Source: Frigididesulfovibrio sp031553235
Lineage (GTDB): Bacteria; Desulfobacterota; Desulfovibrionia; Desulfovibrionales; Desulfovibrionaceae
Length of the DNA stretch: 64,000 nt
Direction of reading: 5' to 3'
NCBI GenBank assembly: GCA_031553235.1
Contig: JAVBLS010000041.1
Coordinates: 7,332-71,331, forward strand
Shown here: positions 14,170-21,620 of the stretch, piece by piece
Numbering within the stretch: the first letter of the stretch is position 1
How the letters are laid out: the number at the start of each line of letters is the position of its first letter
Notes under the pieces: generated by a model
What the model was told of the DNA's origin: nothing
The model's input: the letters and a program-made list of their open reading frames with translations, nothing else
Databases searched by the model: none
Translations under genes and position numbers: made by a program

Positions 14170-15699
14170 ATGGCCAAAGTCGCCGTCAAGGCAAGCGCTT
14201 ATTGCCTCAATTACGCTCCGGAGCTGGGCCTTCATTACGGCAGCACGCCGCACATGGAGCATGTGGCCCACCCGGACTCGGAATTTCTCAAGGGCCTGGC
14301 CGCGTCCGTGCAGACCTATGATCAGGCCTGCGGGTATGCGCCCAACCTCACCTATATCGGGGCCATGAGCACCGACGAGCTTGCGGCCCACGCCCAGCCG
14401 TGGGTGGACAACTATGGCAAACCTCAGCGCTTCGGCGCCTTTGGCGAAATCATGCCCGAGGACGAATTCCTGGGCCTGATGGACATCTGCGACGTCTTCG
14501 ACCTGATCTGGCTGGAAAAGGGCTTTGCCGCCACGGTGCGGGCCGCTCTGGCCAAGAACCCGGTCATCGGCGAAGAGCAGATGAAACGCCTGGAAGAAGG
14601 CCATGAGGCCGGGGAAATCGAGGCCGAAGTCGCCGGCAACGGCGCCCTGCCCCTGAGCTTTGGGGGCAAGGTGGTGGGCTGCTGCCGCAAAGGGCACGCC
14701 ATCGACGAAAACCTCTCGGCCCATGTGCTCATGGAAAACCTGGCCTCCAAGGCCGGCGGCACCCTGGCCCTGCTGCACCTGATCGAGAATGCCGGTATTT
14801 CACCCAACGACGTCGACTTCATTGTCGAATGCTCGGAAGAAGCGGCCGGCGACATGAACCAGCGCGGCGGCGGCAACATCGCCAAAGCCATCGGCGAAAG
14901 CGCCGGCTGCATGAACGCCAGCGGCCTGGACGTGCGCGGCTTCTGCGCCGGCCCGGTCAACGCGATCATTGCCGGGGCCTCCATGGTGGCCGCCGGAGCG
15001 CGCAAGAACGTGGTCGTGGTCAGCGGCGGGGCCGTGCCCAAGCTGTACATGAACGCCCGCGAGCACGTGAAGAAAGGCGTGCCGCCCCTGGAAAACTGCC
15101 TGGGCTGCTTTGCCATGCTCATCGTGCCCGACGACGGCACCATGCCGGTGATCCGTCTGGACGCGCTCGGCAAGCATACCATAGGCGCCGGCGCGGCCCC
15201 GCAGGCCGTGACCTCGGCCCTGGTCTGGGAACCCCTGGAAAAGGCCGGCATCGGCTTCAAGGACGTGGACAAATACGCCCCCGAGCTGCATATTCCTGAA
15301 ATCACCCTGCCCGCCGGGGCCGGCAACGTGCCCGAAGCCAACTACAAGATGATCGCCGCCCTGGCCGTGATGAAAGGCCAGTGCGACCGGGCCGACATCC
15401 CGGCCTTTGTGGGCAAACACGGCCTGCCCGGTTTTGCCCACACCCAGGGGCACATCCCCTCGGGCATTCCCTACATCGGCCATGCCGTGAATGAAATCGC
15501 CGCCGGCAAAATCAAGCGCGCCCTGATCATCGGCAAGGGCAGCCTGTTCCTGGCCCGCCTGACCAACCTGGCCGACGGCGCCTCGTTCCTGATCGAGGCT
15601 CCCACCCCGACGGCGGCGGCCGTGGACAAGGGCGACATCAAAAAAGCCCTGCTGGAAGTGCTCACGGAACTGGCCGGAGACATGAAGGGCGGGAGGTAG
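14170..15699 (+). CDS. grdC: Glycine reductase protein C beta subunit
   Basis: GrdC and GrdD form protein C, which takes the carboxymethyl-selenoether on GrdA, makes an acetyl thioester and releases acetyl phosphate. GrdC is a 509-residue thiolase-fold (FabH/PlsX-type) protein. Blocks such as VGCCRKGHAIDENLSAHVLMENLASKAGGTLAL, VECSEEAAGDMNQRGGGNIAKAIGE and GFAHTQGHIPSGIPYIGHA characterise the family when read in pieces. The ATG at 14170 follows CAGGAG six bases upstream. It is two bases from grdD, indicating tight co-expression. Length agrees with the known family (about 510). Confidence 0.93.
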   Translation: MAKVAVKASAYCLNYAPELGLHYGSTPHMEHVAHPDSEFLKGLAASVQTYDQACGYAPNLTYIGAMSTDELAAHAQPWVDNYGKPQRFGAFGEIMPEDEFLGLMDICDVFDLIWLEKGFAATVRAALAKNPVIGEEQMKRLEEGHEAGEIEAEVAGNGALPLSFGGKVVGCCRKGHAIDENLSAHVLMENLASKAGGTLALLHLIENAGISPNDVDFIVECSEEAAGDMNQRGGGNIAKAIGESAGCMNASGLDVRGFCAGPVNAIIAGASMVAAGARKNVVVVSGGAVPKLYMNAREHVKKGVPPLENCLGCFAMLIVPDDGTMPVIRLDALGKHTIGAGAAPQAVTSALVWEPLEKAGIGFKDVDKYAPELHIPEITLPAGAGNVPEANYKMIAALAVMKGQCDRADIPAFVGKHGLPGFAHTQGHIPSGIPYIGHAVNEIAAGKIKRALIIGKGSLFLARLTNLADGASFLIEAPTPTAAAVDKGDIKKALLEVLTELAGDMKGGR

Positions 15700-15701
15700 T
15701 C

Positions 15702-16850
15702 ATGTCCGATTCCCGTAAGCTTATCGCCGATGCCCTGCTGGAAATCGTCGAGCAGGCGCAGAGCGGCGGCCCCGTCGTCCGGGTGGGCCTCATGGCCCAC
15801 GGTTCGGAGCTCGGGGACCACGAGCTGCTGCGCGGCGCGATGATCGCCCAGGAACGGAACCCCGGCCTGAAAGTCGTGGCCATCGGCCCCAAGCAAAGTT
15901 GCTGGGCCGGCCTGGAGTGGATTGACACCCCGGCCTGCGAGGCCGACATTGCCGCGGCCCTGGAAAAGGCCCTGGCCGACGGGGTCATCGGCGGCGCCGT
16001 GGCCCTGCACTACCCCTTCCCTGTGGGTGTGACCACCATCGGCCGCATCGTCACGCCGGGCAAGGGCAAGCCCATGTTCATCGCCTCGACCACCGGCACC
16101 TCTTCCCCCCACCGCAACGAGGCCATGCTGCGCAACGCGGTCTACGGCAACGCCGTGGCCAAGGCCATGGGCATTCTCGAACCCGCCCTGGCCCTGCTGA
16201 ACATCGACGGTGCCGGCCCGGTGCTGCGCGCGCTCGGCAAAATGCAGGAGGCCGGCTACGGCGTCTCCTTCGGCGCCAGTGAACGCAAAGACGGCGGCTC
16301 ATTGCTGCGCGGCAACGATATCGTGGCCGGCGGCGTGGATGTGCTGGTCTGCGACACCCTGACCGGCAACGTGCTGATCAAAGTGTTTTCCACCTTCACC
16401 ACCGGCGGCTACTACGAGAGCACCGGCTTCGGCTACGGCCCGTCCGTGGGCGAAGGCTGGGGCCGGGTGGTTTCGATCATCTCGCGCAGCTCCGGCGCGC
16501 CGGTCATTGCCGACGCCCTGGGCTACACGGCCCGGGCCGTCAAAGCCTGCCTGCCCAAGGTCGTGGCCGAAGAAATCGTCGCGGCCAAAGCCGCCGGTTT
16601 CGACAAGCTCTGTGAAGACATGCGGCCCAAGGCCGTTTGCGACGACGCCCCGGCCAAGCCGCCGGTGGTGCCCGTGGATGCGGAAATCACCGGGGTGGAC
16701 GTGCTCGATATGGAACGCGCCGCTCAGGCGCTGTGGAAAGAAGGCATCTATGCCGAAACCGCCATGGGCTGCACCGGACCGGTTGTCCGGGTGCAGGCGG
16801 CGGTCAAGGACAAGGCCGCGGGCATCCTCCGCACCGCCGGGTTTATTTGA
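15702..16850 (+). CDS. grdD: Glycine reductase protein C alpha subunit
   Basis: GrdD is the 382-residue acetyl-accepting subunit of protein C. The cysteine near the C-terminus in TAMGCTGPVVRV is residue 357, corresponding to the acetylated Cys359 of the Eubacterium acidaminophilum protein. PlsX-like features include VALHYPFPVGVTTIGRIV and GNDIVAGGVDVLVCDTLTGNVLIK. It starts two bases after grdC with GGGAGGT overlapping the grdC stop region. It ends 19 bp before the inverted 35-bp repeat. Confidence 0.92.
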   Translation: MSDSRKLIADALLEIVEQAQSGGPVVRVGLMAHGSELGDHELLRGAMIAQERNPGLKVVAIGPKQSCWAGLEWIDTPACEADIAAALEKALADGVIGGAVALHYPFPVGVTTIGRIVTPGKGKPMFIASTTGTSSPHRNEAMLRNAVYGNAVAKAMGILEPALALLNIDGAGPVLRALGKMQEAGYGVSFGASERKDGGSLLRGNDIVAGGVDVLVCDTLTGNVLIKVFSTFTTGGYYESTGFGYGPSVGEGWGRVVSIISRSSGAPVIADALGYTARAVKACLPKVVAEEIVAAKAAGFDKLCEDMRPKAVCDDAPAKPPVVPVDAEITGVDVLDMERAAQALWKEGIYAETAMGCTGPVVRVQAAVKDKAAGILRTAGFI

Positions 16851-16869
16851 TAAATGGGAAAAGGGCATC

Positions 16870-16904
16870 GGGGCTCAGCCCCGGACCCCGCCGGGGGGAA
16901 TGAT
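16870..16904 (-). repeat. 35-bp repeat, copy 2 (inverted)
   Basis: GGGGCTCAGCCCCGGACCCC and the following CGCCGGGGGGAATGAT are the reverse complement of 14120-14154 with one mismatch. The similarity extends weakly a further 15 bases outward. It lies between grdD and trxA. Confidence 0.8.
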
Positions 16905-16973
16905 CCTCCCGGACCGCCTCGATAAGTACAGCGATCCCGGCCTGCCGCCGGCCCCTAAAAAGGAGAAGAAACA

Positions 16974-17288
16974 ATGTTGGTTATCGACAAAGACAACTAC
17001 GAAGCGGAAGTGCAGCAAAACACCGCCCCCATCGTTCTGGATTTCTGGGGCCCGCAGTGCGGCCCGTGCCTGGCGCTCATGCCGGACGTGGAAAAACTGG
17101 CCGGGGAATTTGAAGGCAAAGTCCGTTTCGGCAAGGTCAACGTGGCCGAAAACCGCCGGCTGTGCATTTCGCTCAAGGTCATGAGCGTACCCTCCTTCCT
17201 GTTCTTCAAGGGCGGGGAATGCGTGGACCGCCTCTCCGGCGACGACGTGAAGCTTGAGAATATCAAGGCCAAAGCGGCCGCGTTGTAA
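16974..17288 (+). CDS. trxA: Thioredoxin of the grd operon
   Basis: A 104-residue thioredoxin that passes electrons from TrxB to glycine reductase. The active site is DFWGPQCGPC with C29 and C32: the usual W-C-G-P-C start is altered to W-G-P-Q-C-G-P-C, a variation also found among grd-linked thioredoxins. The cis-proline loop is MSVPSFLFF. The ATG at 16974 follows AAAGGAGAAG. It is followed by 144 bp containing two hairpins before grdA. Confidence 0.9.
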   Translation: MLVIDKDNYEAEVQQNTAPIVLDFWGPQCGPCLALMPDVEKLAGEFEGKVRFGKVNVAENRRLCISLKVMSVPSFLFFKGGECVDRLSGDDVKLENIKAKAAAL

Positions 17289-17302
17289 TATATTTGGGTT
17301 TT

Positions 17303-17364
17303 GCCGCCGTTCTTCCGTCCGACGGCGGCACTGGCGACACGGTTCCATTTTATGGAGCCGTGTC
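17303..17364 (+). other. Two hairpins between trxA and grdA
   Basis: GCCGCCG (17303-17309) pairs with CGGCGGC (17323-17329), and GACACGG (17336-17342) with CCGTGTC (17358-17364), extended inside by TTCCAT/ATGGAG. No T-run follows either. They may regulate the relative level or stability of grdA mRNA, since GrdA is usually made in large amounts. Confidence 0.5.
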
Positions 17365-17432
17365 CGGCCGGGGGCGACCGGCTCGCTCCCCCCGACCGGT
17401 TTCTATCAACCACCTTTGCAAAGGAGGAATAC

Positions 17433-17909
17433 ATGGGCAAATTGAATGGCAAGAAACTGGTCTTGCTGGGAGAGCGCGACGGCGTGCCCAGCCCGGCCAT
17501 GGAAAGTGTCTTTGCCGGCTGCGGAGCGGAGGTGGTTTTTGCGGCCACCGAATGCTTTGTCTGAACCGCGGCCGGGGCCATGGACCTGCAAAACCAGCAG
17601 CGCGTGAAAGACGCTGCGGAGAAGTACGGCAAGGAAAACGTGATCGTCGTGCTCGGCGCTTCCGATAAGGAAGGCTCCGGAATCTACGCCGAAACCGTAA
17701 CCGCCGGCGACCCCACCTTTGCGGGCCCCCTGGCCGGAGTCTCGTTGGGACTCCCCGTTTACCACATTCTGGATCCGAAGCTGAAAGCCGAAGCCGACCC
17801 CGCCAAGTGGGAAGAGCAAATCGGCATGATGGAAATGGTGCTCGACGGCGACGGCCTTGCCGCCGCGGTCGGCGAAATGCGCGACCAGCACGGCCTGAAC
17901 GTCCTGTAG
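17433..17909 (+). CDS. grdA: Glycine reductase selenoprotein A
   Basis: GrdA is the small acidic carrier selenoprotein that receives the carboxymethyl group and transfers it to protein C. The frame contains TGA at 17562-17564, codon 44, in ECFV-Sec-TAAGAMDLQNQ; Sec44 and this context are exactly those of known selenoprotein A. Read through, the product is 158 residues, the family length, ending QHGLNVL. The ATG at 17433 has a perfect AAGGAGG upstream. It is the last gene of the operon. A short frame ending at 17564, or the part starting at the internal methionine at 17580, would be mis-annotations. Confidence 0.95.
17562..17583 (+). promoter_or_regulatory. grdA: UGA codon and probable SECIS hairpin of grdA
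   Basis: Directly after the TGA, CCGCGGC (17566-17572) pairs with GCCATGG (17577-17583) with one mismatch and one G-T pair, around a CGGG loop. It is closer to the UGA than the grdB hairpin, so alternative pairings further downstream are possible. Confidence 0.5.
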
Positions 17910-17967
17910 CCGCGCGGAGGAAGGCGCAACCTCCCCCTTCCAAGGGAGTTACCCCCTTGGACCCCTT

Positions 17968-18007
17968 TTCGGCCCGTGTTTTCCGTTTTGCGGAAACACG
18001 GGCCGAA
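17968..18007. terminator. Long hairpin between convergent grdA and lipoprotein gene
   Basis: TTCGGCCCGTGTTTTCCG pairs with CGGAAACACGGGCCGAA with a single bulged T, around TTTTG. The stem is about 17 bp. It ends the grd operon and the convergent minus-strand gene. T-tracts are poor on both sides, so efficiency is uncertain. Confidence 0.65.
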
Positions 18008-18032
18008 TCTATTGGGAGATTTCTGCTCTCCG

Positions 18033-19190
18033 CTACTTCTTCACCAGCTTGCCAAGCATCTCCGGCAAAGCGGCGGCAAGGCCGTCGTTGTCGGCGCGGC
18101 GTTGGATCGTGCCTTGCCAAATGGGGCTGGGCTTGTCCGAAAGATTTTTCAGATCGTAGCACTCCATCTCCAAGGCGTAGCCGGTGACCCCGCCCGGCGC
18201 CGCGGGCAGGAAGATAGGCTCGCCGGACAGGGCCGGGTTGCCCGGGTCCACGCCGCTGGACACGCGCCCGGCCGACGACGGGCCAGCCGGAGTCTGGGGC
18301 GGGGTGGCGTACTGCGGCTGCGGCCCATACTTGGTCATATAGTCGCGGGCCAGCATGTCGGTCTGGCGGTTCCAGGTGTCGTGGGGGTTGCCGGCCTCGT
18401 AGCCGCGGGCGTAGTCGCCGGGCGTGCCGCCATAAACGGGCGCGGGCGGCGCGGACGGAGCGGGCGCGCCGTAGCCCATGGTCGGAACGCCGCCGATGGT
18501 CCCGGCGGCCGTGAGCCCGCCGCCAAAGCCGGAGGCATGCAGCGACTGCGGCCGGACCAGGGTCAGGCGCACCACCAGGGTATAGTCGGCCAGGCCGGCG
18601 TCGGCAGCCATCTCGGGTGGAATACGGCCGGGAATACGGCCGCTGCGGCGCAGCAGGGGCATGCCGTCAAGCTGCGAGCGGGCGAACAGAACGGTTATGG
18701 GGTCCATGGGAGCAATGCCGAGCACCGAGGCGGGCAACTTGGTGTCTTCGGCAGGCACGCTGTAGCCGGAGAGCTTCAGGGGCTTGTGTTGGGCCTGTTT
18801 GGCCGCGGCGTCGGCCGCCGCCTGGTCGCCGGCGGCGGCATCGGGCTGGGGCGATACTCCCGTGGGCGCGTCGGCGGTCGAGCCGGAGGCGGGCAGGCCG
18901 GGCAGGGGTGCGGGGGTGGAGGGCGGGGCCTCGACCACAGTCAGTCCACGCGCCTGCAGCAAGGGCACGAGAGAGGCTTTGACGACGCGGAACAACGGGG
19001 CCTGTTCGTTCATCCAGGCCAGGCCGCTGCGGATGACCACCCGTCCGGAAGCGGGCAGGGTGCCACCGCCCTCGACGTGGCTTGGAGCTTCTTTGGCGGC
19101 GCAGGCTGTGACGGAGAAGAGAATGGACAGAACAAGAGCGGTCGGACTGAGGGCACGCCGAAAAACCGCCGGGAAGACGGAACGGAACAT
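18033..19190 (-). CDS. Hypothetical lipoprotein
   Basis: A 385-residue protein with an N-terminal signal sequence ending in a lipobox-like SVTACAAKE (cysteine about residue 31), so probably a lipoprotein. Residues about 85-135 are a Pro/Ala-rich low-complexity linker, and about 225-315 a Gly/Pro/Tyr-rich segment. The C-terminal part VTGYALEMECYDLKNL, IWQGTIQRRAD resembles periplasmic lipoproteins that summarise outer-membrane components, but no family was recognised. It lies 60 bp downstream of grpE on the same strand. Function is unknown. Confidence 0.7.
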   Translation of the reverse strand: MFRSVFPAVFRRALSPTALVLSILFSVTACAAKEAPSHVEGGGTLPASGRVVIRSGLAWMNEQAPLFRVVKASLVPLLQARGLTVVEAPPSTPAPLPGLPASGSTADAPTGVSPQPDAAAGDQAAADAAAKQAQHKPLKLSGYSVPAEDTKLPASVLGIAPMDPITVLFARSQLDGMPLLRRSGRIPGRIPPEMAADAGLADYTLVVRLTLVRPQSLHASGFGGGLTAAGTIGGVPTMGYGAPAPSAPPAPVYGGTPGDYARGYEAGNPHDTWNRQTDMLARDYMTKYGPQPQYATPPQTPAGPSSAGRVSSGVDPGNPALSGEPIFLPAAPGGVTGYALEMECYDLKNLSDKPSPIWQGTIQRRADNDGLAAALPEMLGKLVKK

Positions 19191-19250
19191 GGGGGCCTCC
19201 TTTGTGCCGGATGGGCCGGCGCGGACGCCTCCGTCACCCGGCGGAGGCCG

Positions 19251-19916
19251 TCAAGACTTACGACAGACCGTAACTCTGGCGGGGCGCAGCAGACGGTTGC
19301 TCAACAGATAACCCGGCGAGAGCAAAGCGCATACGGCCCCGTCGGGCACTTCGGCCACGTCGGCCATGCCCACGGCCTCGTGTCGGGCCGGGTCAAAGGG
19401 CTCACCCACGGCGCCGATCTTTTCCAGACCATGCCTTTTCAGAGTCTCAAGCAAAAGCTTGAGGGTCATGTCGACGCCGGTGACGAAGCTTTTGCAGGCG
19501 TCACTGGCGGAAGCGTGCTGCAGGGCCAGATCCAGGTTGTCCAGCGAAGGCAGAAGATCGGCCAGCACATTTTCGGCCGCGAAACGCACCGACTCTTCTT
19601 TTTCGCGCTTCAGACGTTTCTGGGCGTTGTCCAACTCGGCCAGGGCGCGCAACCGGGCGTTGTCCGCCTCTTTTTTCTGCGGACAGTCGACGCACAAGCG
19701 CGGCAGGCATAGAGCATACAACTCCTCGTCGCTCAATTCGGGAACATTCTTTTCAGCGTCCGGGGCTTCGGGAGCGGGCTCCGCTTCGGGAAAAAGACCC
19801 CCTGTGGGGCCGGCGGCCGAAGGGTTGAAGGGAGGGAGCCGATCATCGTTGCCGGCCGTGTTTTCCGGCTTACCGTGCTTCATATAGGGCTCGTAAGGAT
19901 TCTTTTTGCTGTGCAT
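19251..19916 (-). CDS. grpE: Nucleotide exchange factor GrpE
   Basis: GrpE releases ADP from DnaK. The 221-residue protein has a charged, proline-rich N-terminal tail, a long coiled coil (about 90-150: ADNARLRALAELDNAQKRLKREKEE), then the beta-domain signature GVDMTLKLLLETLKRHGLEKI, GEPFDPARHEAV. A CLPRLCVDCPQ cluster before the coiled coil is unusual and might bind metal. The start at ATG 19916 (MHSKKNPYE) has GAGGAGAA upstream; an open frame extends a further 22 codons. dnaK is not adjacent and no CIRCE operator was seen. Confidence 0.9.
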   Translation of the reverse strand: MHSKKNPYEPYMKHGKPENTAGNDDRLPPFNPSAAGPTGGLFPEAEPAPEAPDAEKNVPELSDEELYALCLPRLCVDCPQKKEADNARLRALAELDNAQKRLKREKEESVRFAAENVLADLLPSLDNLDLALQHASASDACKSFVTGVDMTLKLLLETLKRHGLEKIGAVGEPFDPARHEAVGMADVAEVPDGAVCALLSPGYLLSNRLLRPARVTVCRKS

Positions 19917-20097
19917 GTCGGCCGCGTTCTCCTCTTTACCATAAGGTAGCCTGAGAGTAAGCACCGCGGCAAGAGGCGTCAAGGCCGCACCGGTCTCGTC
20001 GCAATGGGCCTGAAGGCGGCGAAGCTTCGGGGCAGATCGACGGGGGCGTTGTTCTTTCTTGCACCATCATGATAATAATCACGTCCGCCAACGTTTC

Positions 20098-20126
20098 TTG
20101 ATAAATTACCCATTCCAGACTATAGT
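20098..20126 (+). promoter_or_regulatory. Sigma-70 promoter of RND efflux operon
   Basis: TTGATA (20098-20103), 17-base spacer, TATAGT (20121-20126). It lies about 100 bp before the adaptor gene. Just upstream, TGATAATAATCA (about 20070-20081) is a partial palindrome that might bind a repressor, but no regulator gene is adjacent. Confidence 0.75.
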
Positions 20127-20225
20127 TACTCCCTTGTCGTCGCCGCCCCGGGCATCGACGGCATGCAAGGCTTTCTTTCCCATACCCCCGGTCCGCCGGG
20201 CTTTACCCACTTGGAAGGAATCTGT

Positions 20226-21608
20226 ATGTCCAAGCCGTCAAACACCATACGCCTTTTCTCCGGTATCCTGTGCCTGGCCGCCCTGCTGCTGGCGGGCTGC
20301 GGCGACAAACCGGCACCCGGCAAGGCGAGGGTGCCCGTCACCTATATGGAGCTGAAACCCCATTCCGTCATCCTGACCACGGAACTCTCCGGCCGGGCTT
20401 CGGCTTACAAGGTGGCCGAGGTGCGCCCGCAGGTCACCGGCATTATTCAGGCCCGCCTTTTTGACGAAGGCTCCATCGTGCACGAAGGCCAGGTGCTCTA
20501 TCAAATTGATCCGTCCCTGTACCAGGCCACCTACGACAGCGCCAAGGCCAGCCTGATGCGCGCCGAGGCCAACCTCAAGGCCGCCGCCCTGCTGGCCCAG
20601 CGTTACGGCGCCGTGGTCGGCACCAAGGCCATCAGCCGGCAGGACTACGACAACGCCGTGGCCTCTTACGGCCAGGCCCAGGCCGAAGTGGCCGCAGCCA
20701 AGGCTTCGCTGGAAACCGCCCGGATCAACCTGGACTACACCAAGGTCACTTCGCCGATCACCGGCTACATCAGCCCCTCCAAGGTCACCCAGGGCGCCCT
20801 GGTCACCCAGAACCAGTCCGACGCCCTGACCACGGTGCAGCAGATCGACAAGATGTATGTGGACGTCACCCAGGCCAGTACCGAGATGCTGCGCCTGAAC
20901 CGCTCCCTGGCCGAAGGCCGGTTGAGTTCCGGCGGCGAAACGGCCCTGAAGGCCCAGCTCAAGCTCCAGGACGACTCCATGTACACGACCATGGCGTCCA
21001 AGCCTGACGCGACCGGCAAACCCACGATCGGTCCGGACGGCAAGCCCGTGCTTGCAAAGCAGCCCGTGCTCGGCGACGTACAGTTGCGCGACGTGACTGT
21101 TGATGAAAGCACCGGTTCCGTGACCATCCGAATTCTGTTCAGCAACCCGGATCAGGTGCTCAAGCCCGGTATGTACGTGCGCGCCATTCTGGAAGAAGGC
21201 GTGATGCAACACGCCCTGCTCATTCCGCAGCAGGCGGTTTCGCGCGACAACGCCGGCCGTCCCGTGGCCCGGGTGCTGACCAAGACCATGCCGCCGAAAA
21301 AAGAAGGCATGGACGCGGCCGCCTCGGCCGCCTATGACAAAGAGGCTGAAGACCTGAAGCAGGACGGAGTCTACCGCGTGGAACCGCGCCTGCTCGGCCT
21401 TGACCGGGTCATCGACAACAACTGGCTGGTTCTAAGCGGCCTGAAGCCGGGCGACCTGCTGGTGGTCAACGGCCTGGCCCGCCCTGGCGACCTGGCCCAG
21501 GCCACCCCGGCAAGCGCCAAAGAACAGGTGGGGGAAAAAATGGAAACCCTGCGCCGCTCGCCGGCACCGAAAAAGAGCGGCTCCATCCTGCCCGACGGTG
21601 AAAAGTAA
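20226..21608 (+). CDS. RND efflux periplasmic adaptor, lipoprotein
   Basis: A 460-residue membrane-fusion protein (AcrA/MexA type) that links the inner-membrane pump to the outer-membrane channel. Signal peptide and lipobox LLLAGCGDK put it in the periplasm, anchored by lipid. The barrel-sandwich segment EVRPQVTGIIQARLFDEGSIV is typical, followed by an alpha-hairpin (about 100-165) and ITGYISPSKVTQGALV. An insertion around residues 255-280 and a hydrophilic C-terminal tail of about 25 residues make it somewhat longer than AcrA. The ATG at 20226 has GGAAGGAA upstream. The operon continues with the pump and channel genes. Confidence 0.92.
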   Translation: MSKPSNTIRLFSGILCLAALLLAGCGDKPAPGKARVPVTYMELKPHSVILTTELSGRASAYKVAEVRPQVTGIIQARLFDEGSIVHEGQVLYQIDPSLYQATYDSAKASLMRAEANLKAAALLAQRYGAVVGTKAISRQDYDNAVASYGQAQAEVAAAKASLETARINLDYTKVTSPITGYISPSKVTQGALVTQNQSDALTTVQQIDKMYVDVTQASTEMLRLNRSLAEGRLSSGGETALKAQLKLQDDSMYTTMASKPDATGKPTIGPDGKPVLAKQPVLGDVQLRDVTVDESTGSVTIRILFSNPDQVLKPGMYVRAILEEGVMQHALLIPQQAVSRDNAGRPVARVLTKTMPPKKEGMDAAASAAYDKEAEDLKQDGVYRVEPRLLGLDRVIDNNWLVLSGLKPGDLLVVNGLARPGDLAQATPASAKEQVGEKMETLRRSPAPKKSGSILPDGEK

Positions 21609-21620
21609 GGCGGCGGCACA

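Noticed and set aside
17580..17909. Separate 109-residue gene
   Set aside because: It is the C-terminal two thirds of GrdA after Sec44 and has no ribosome site.
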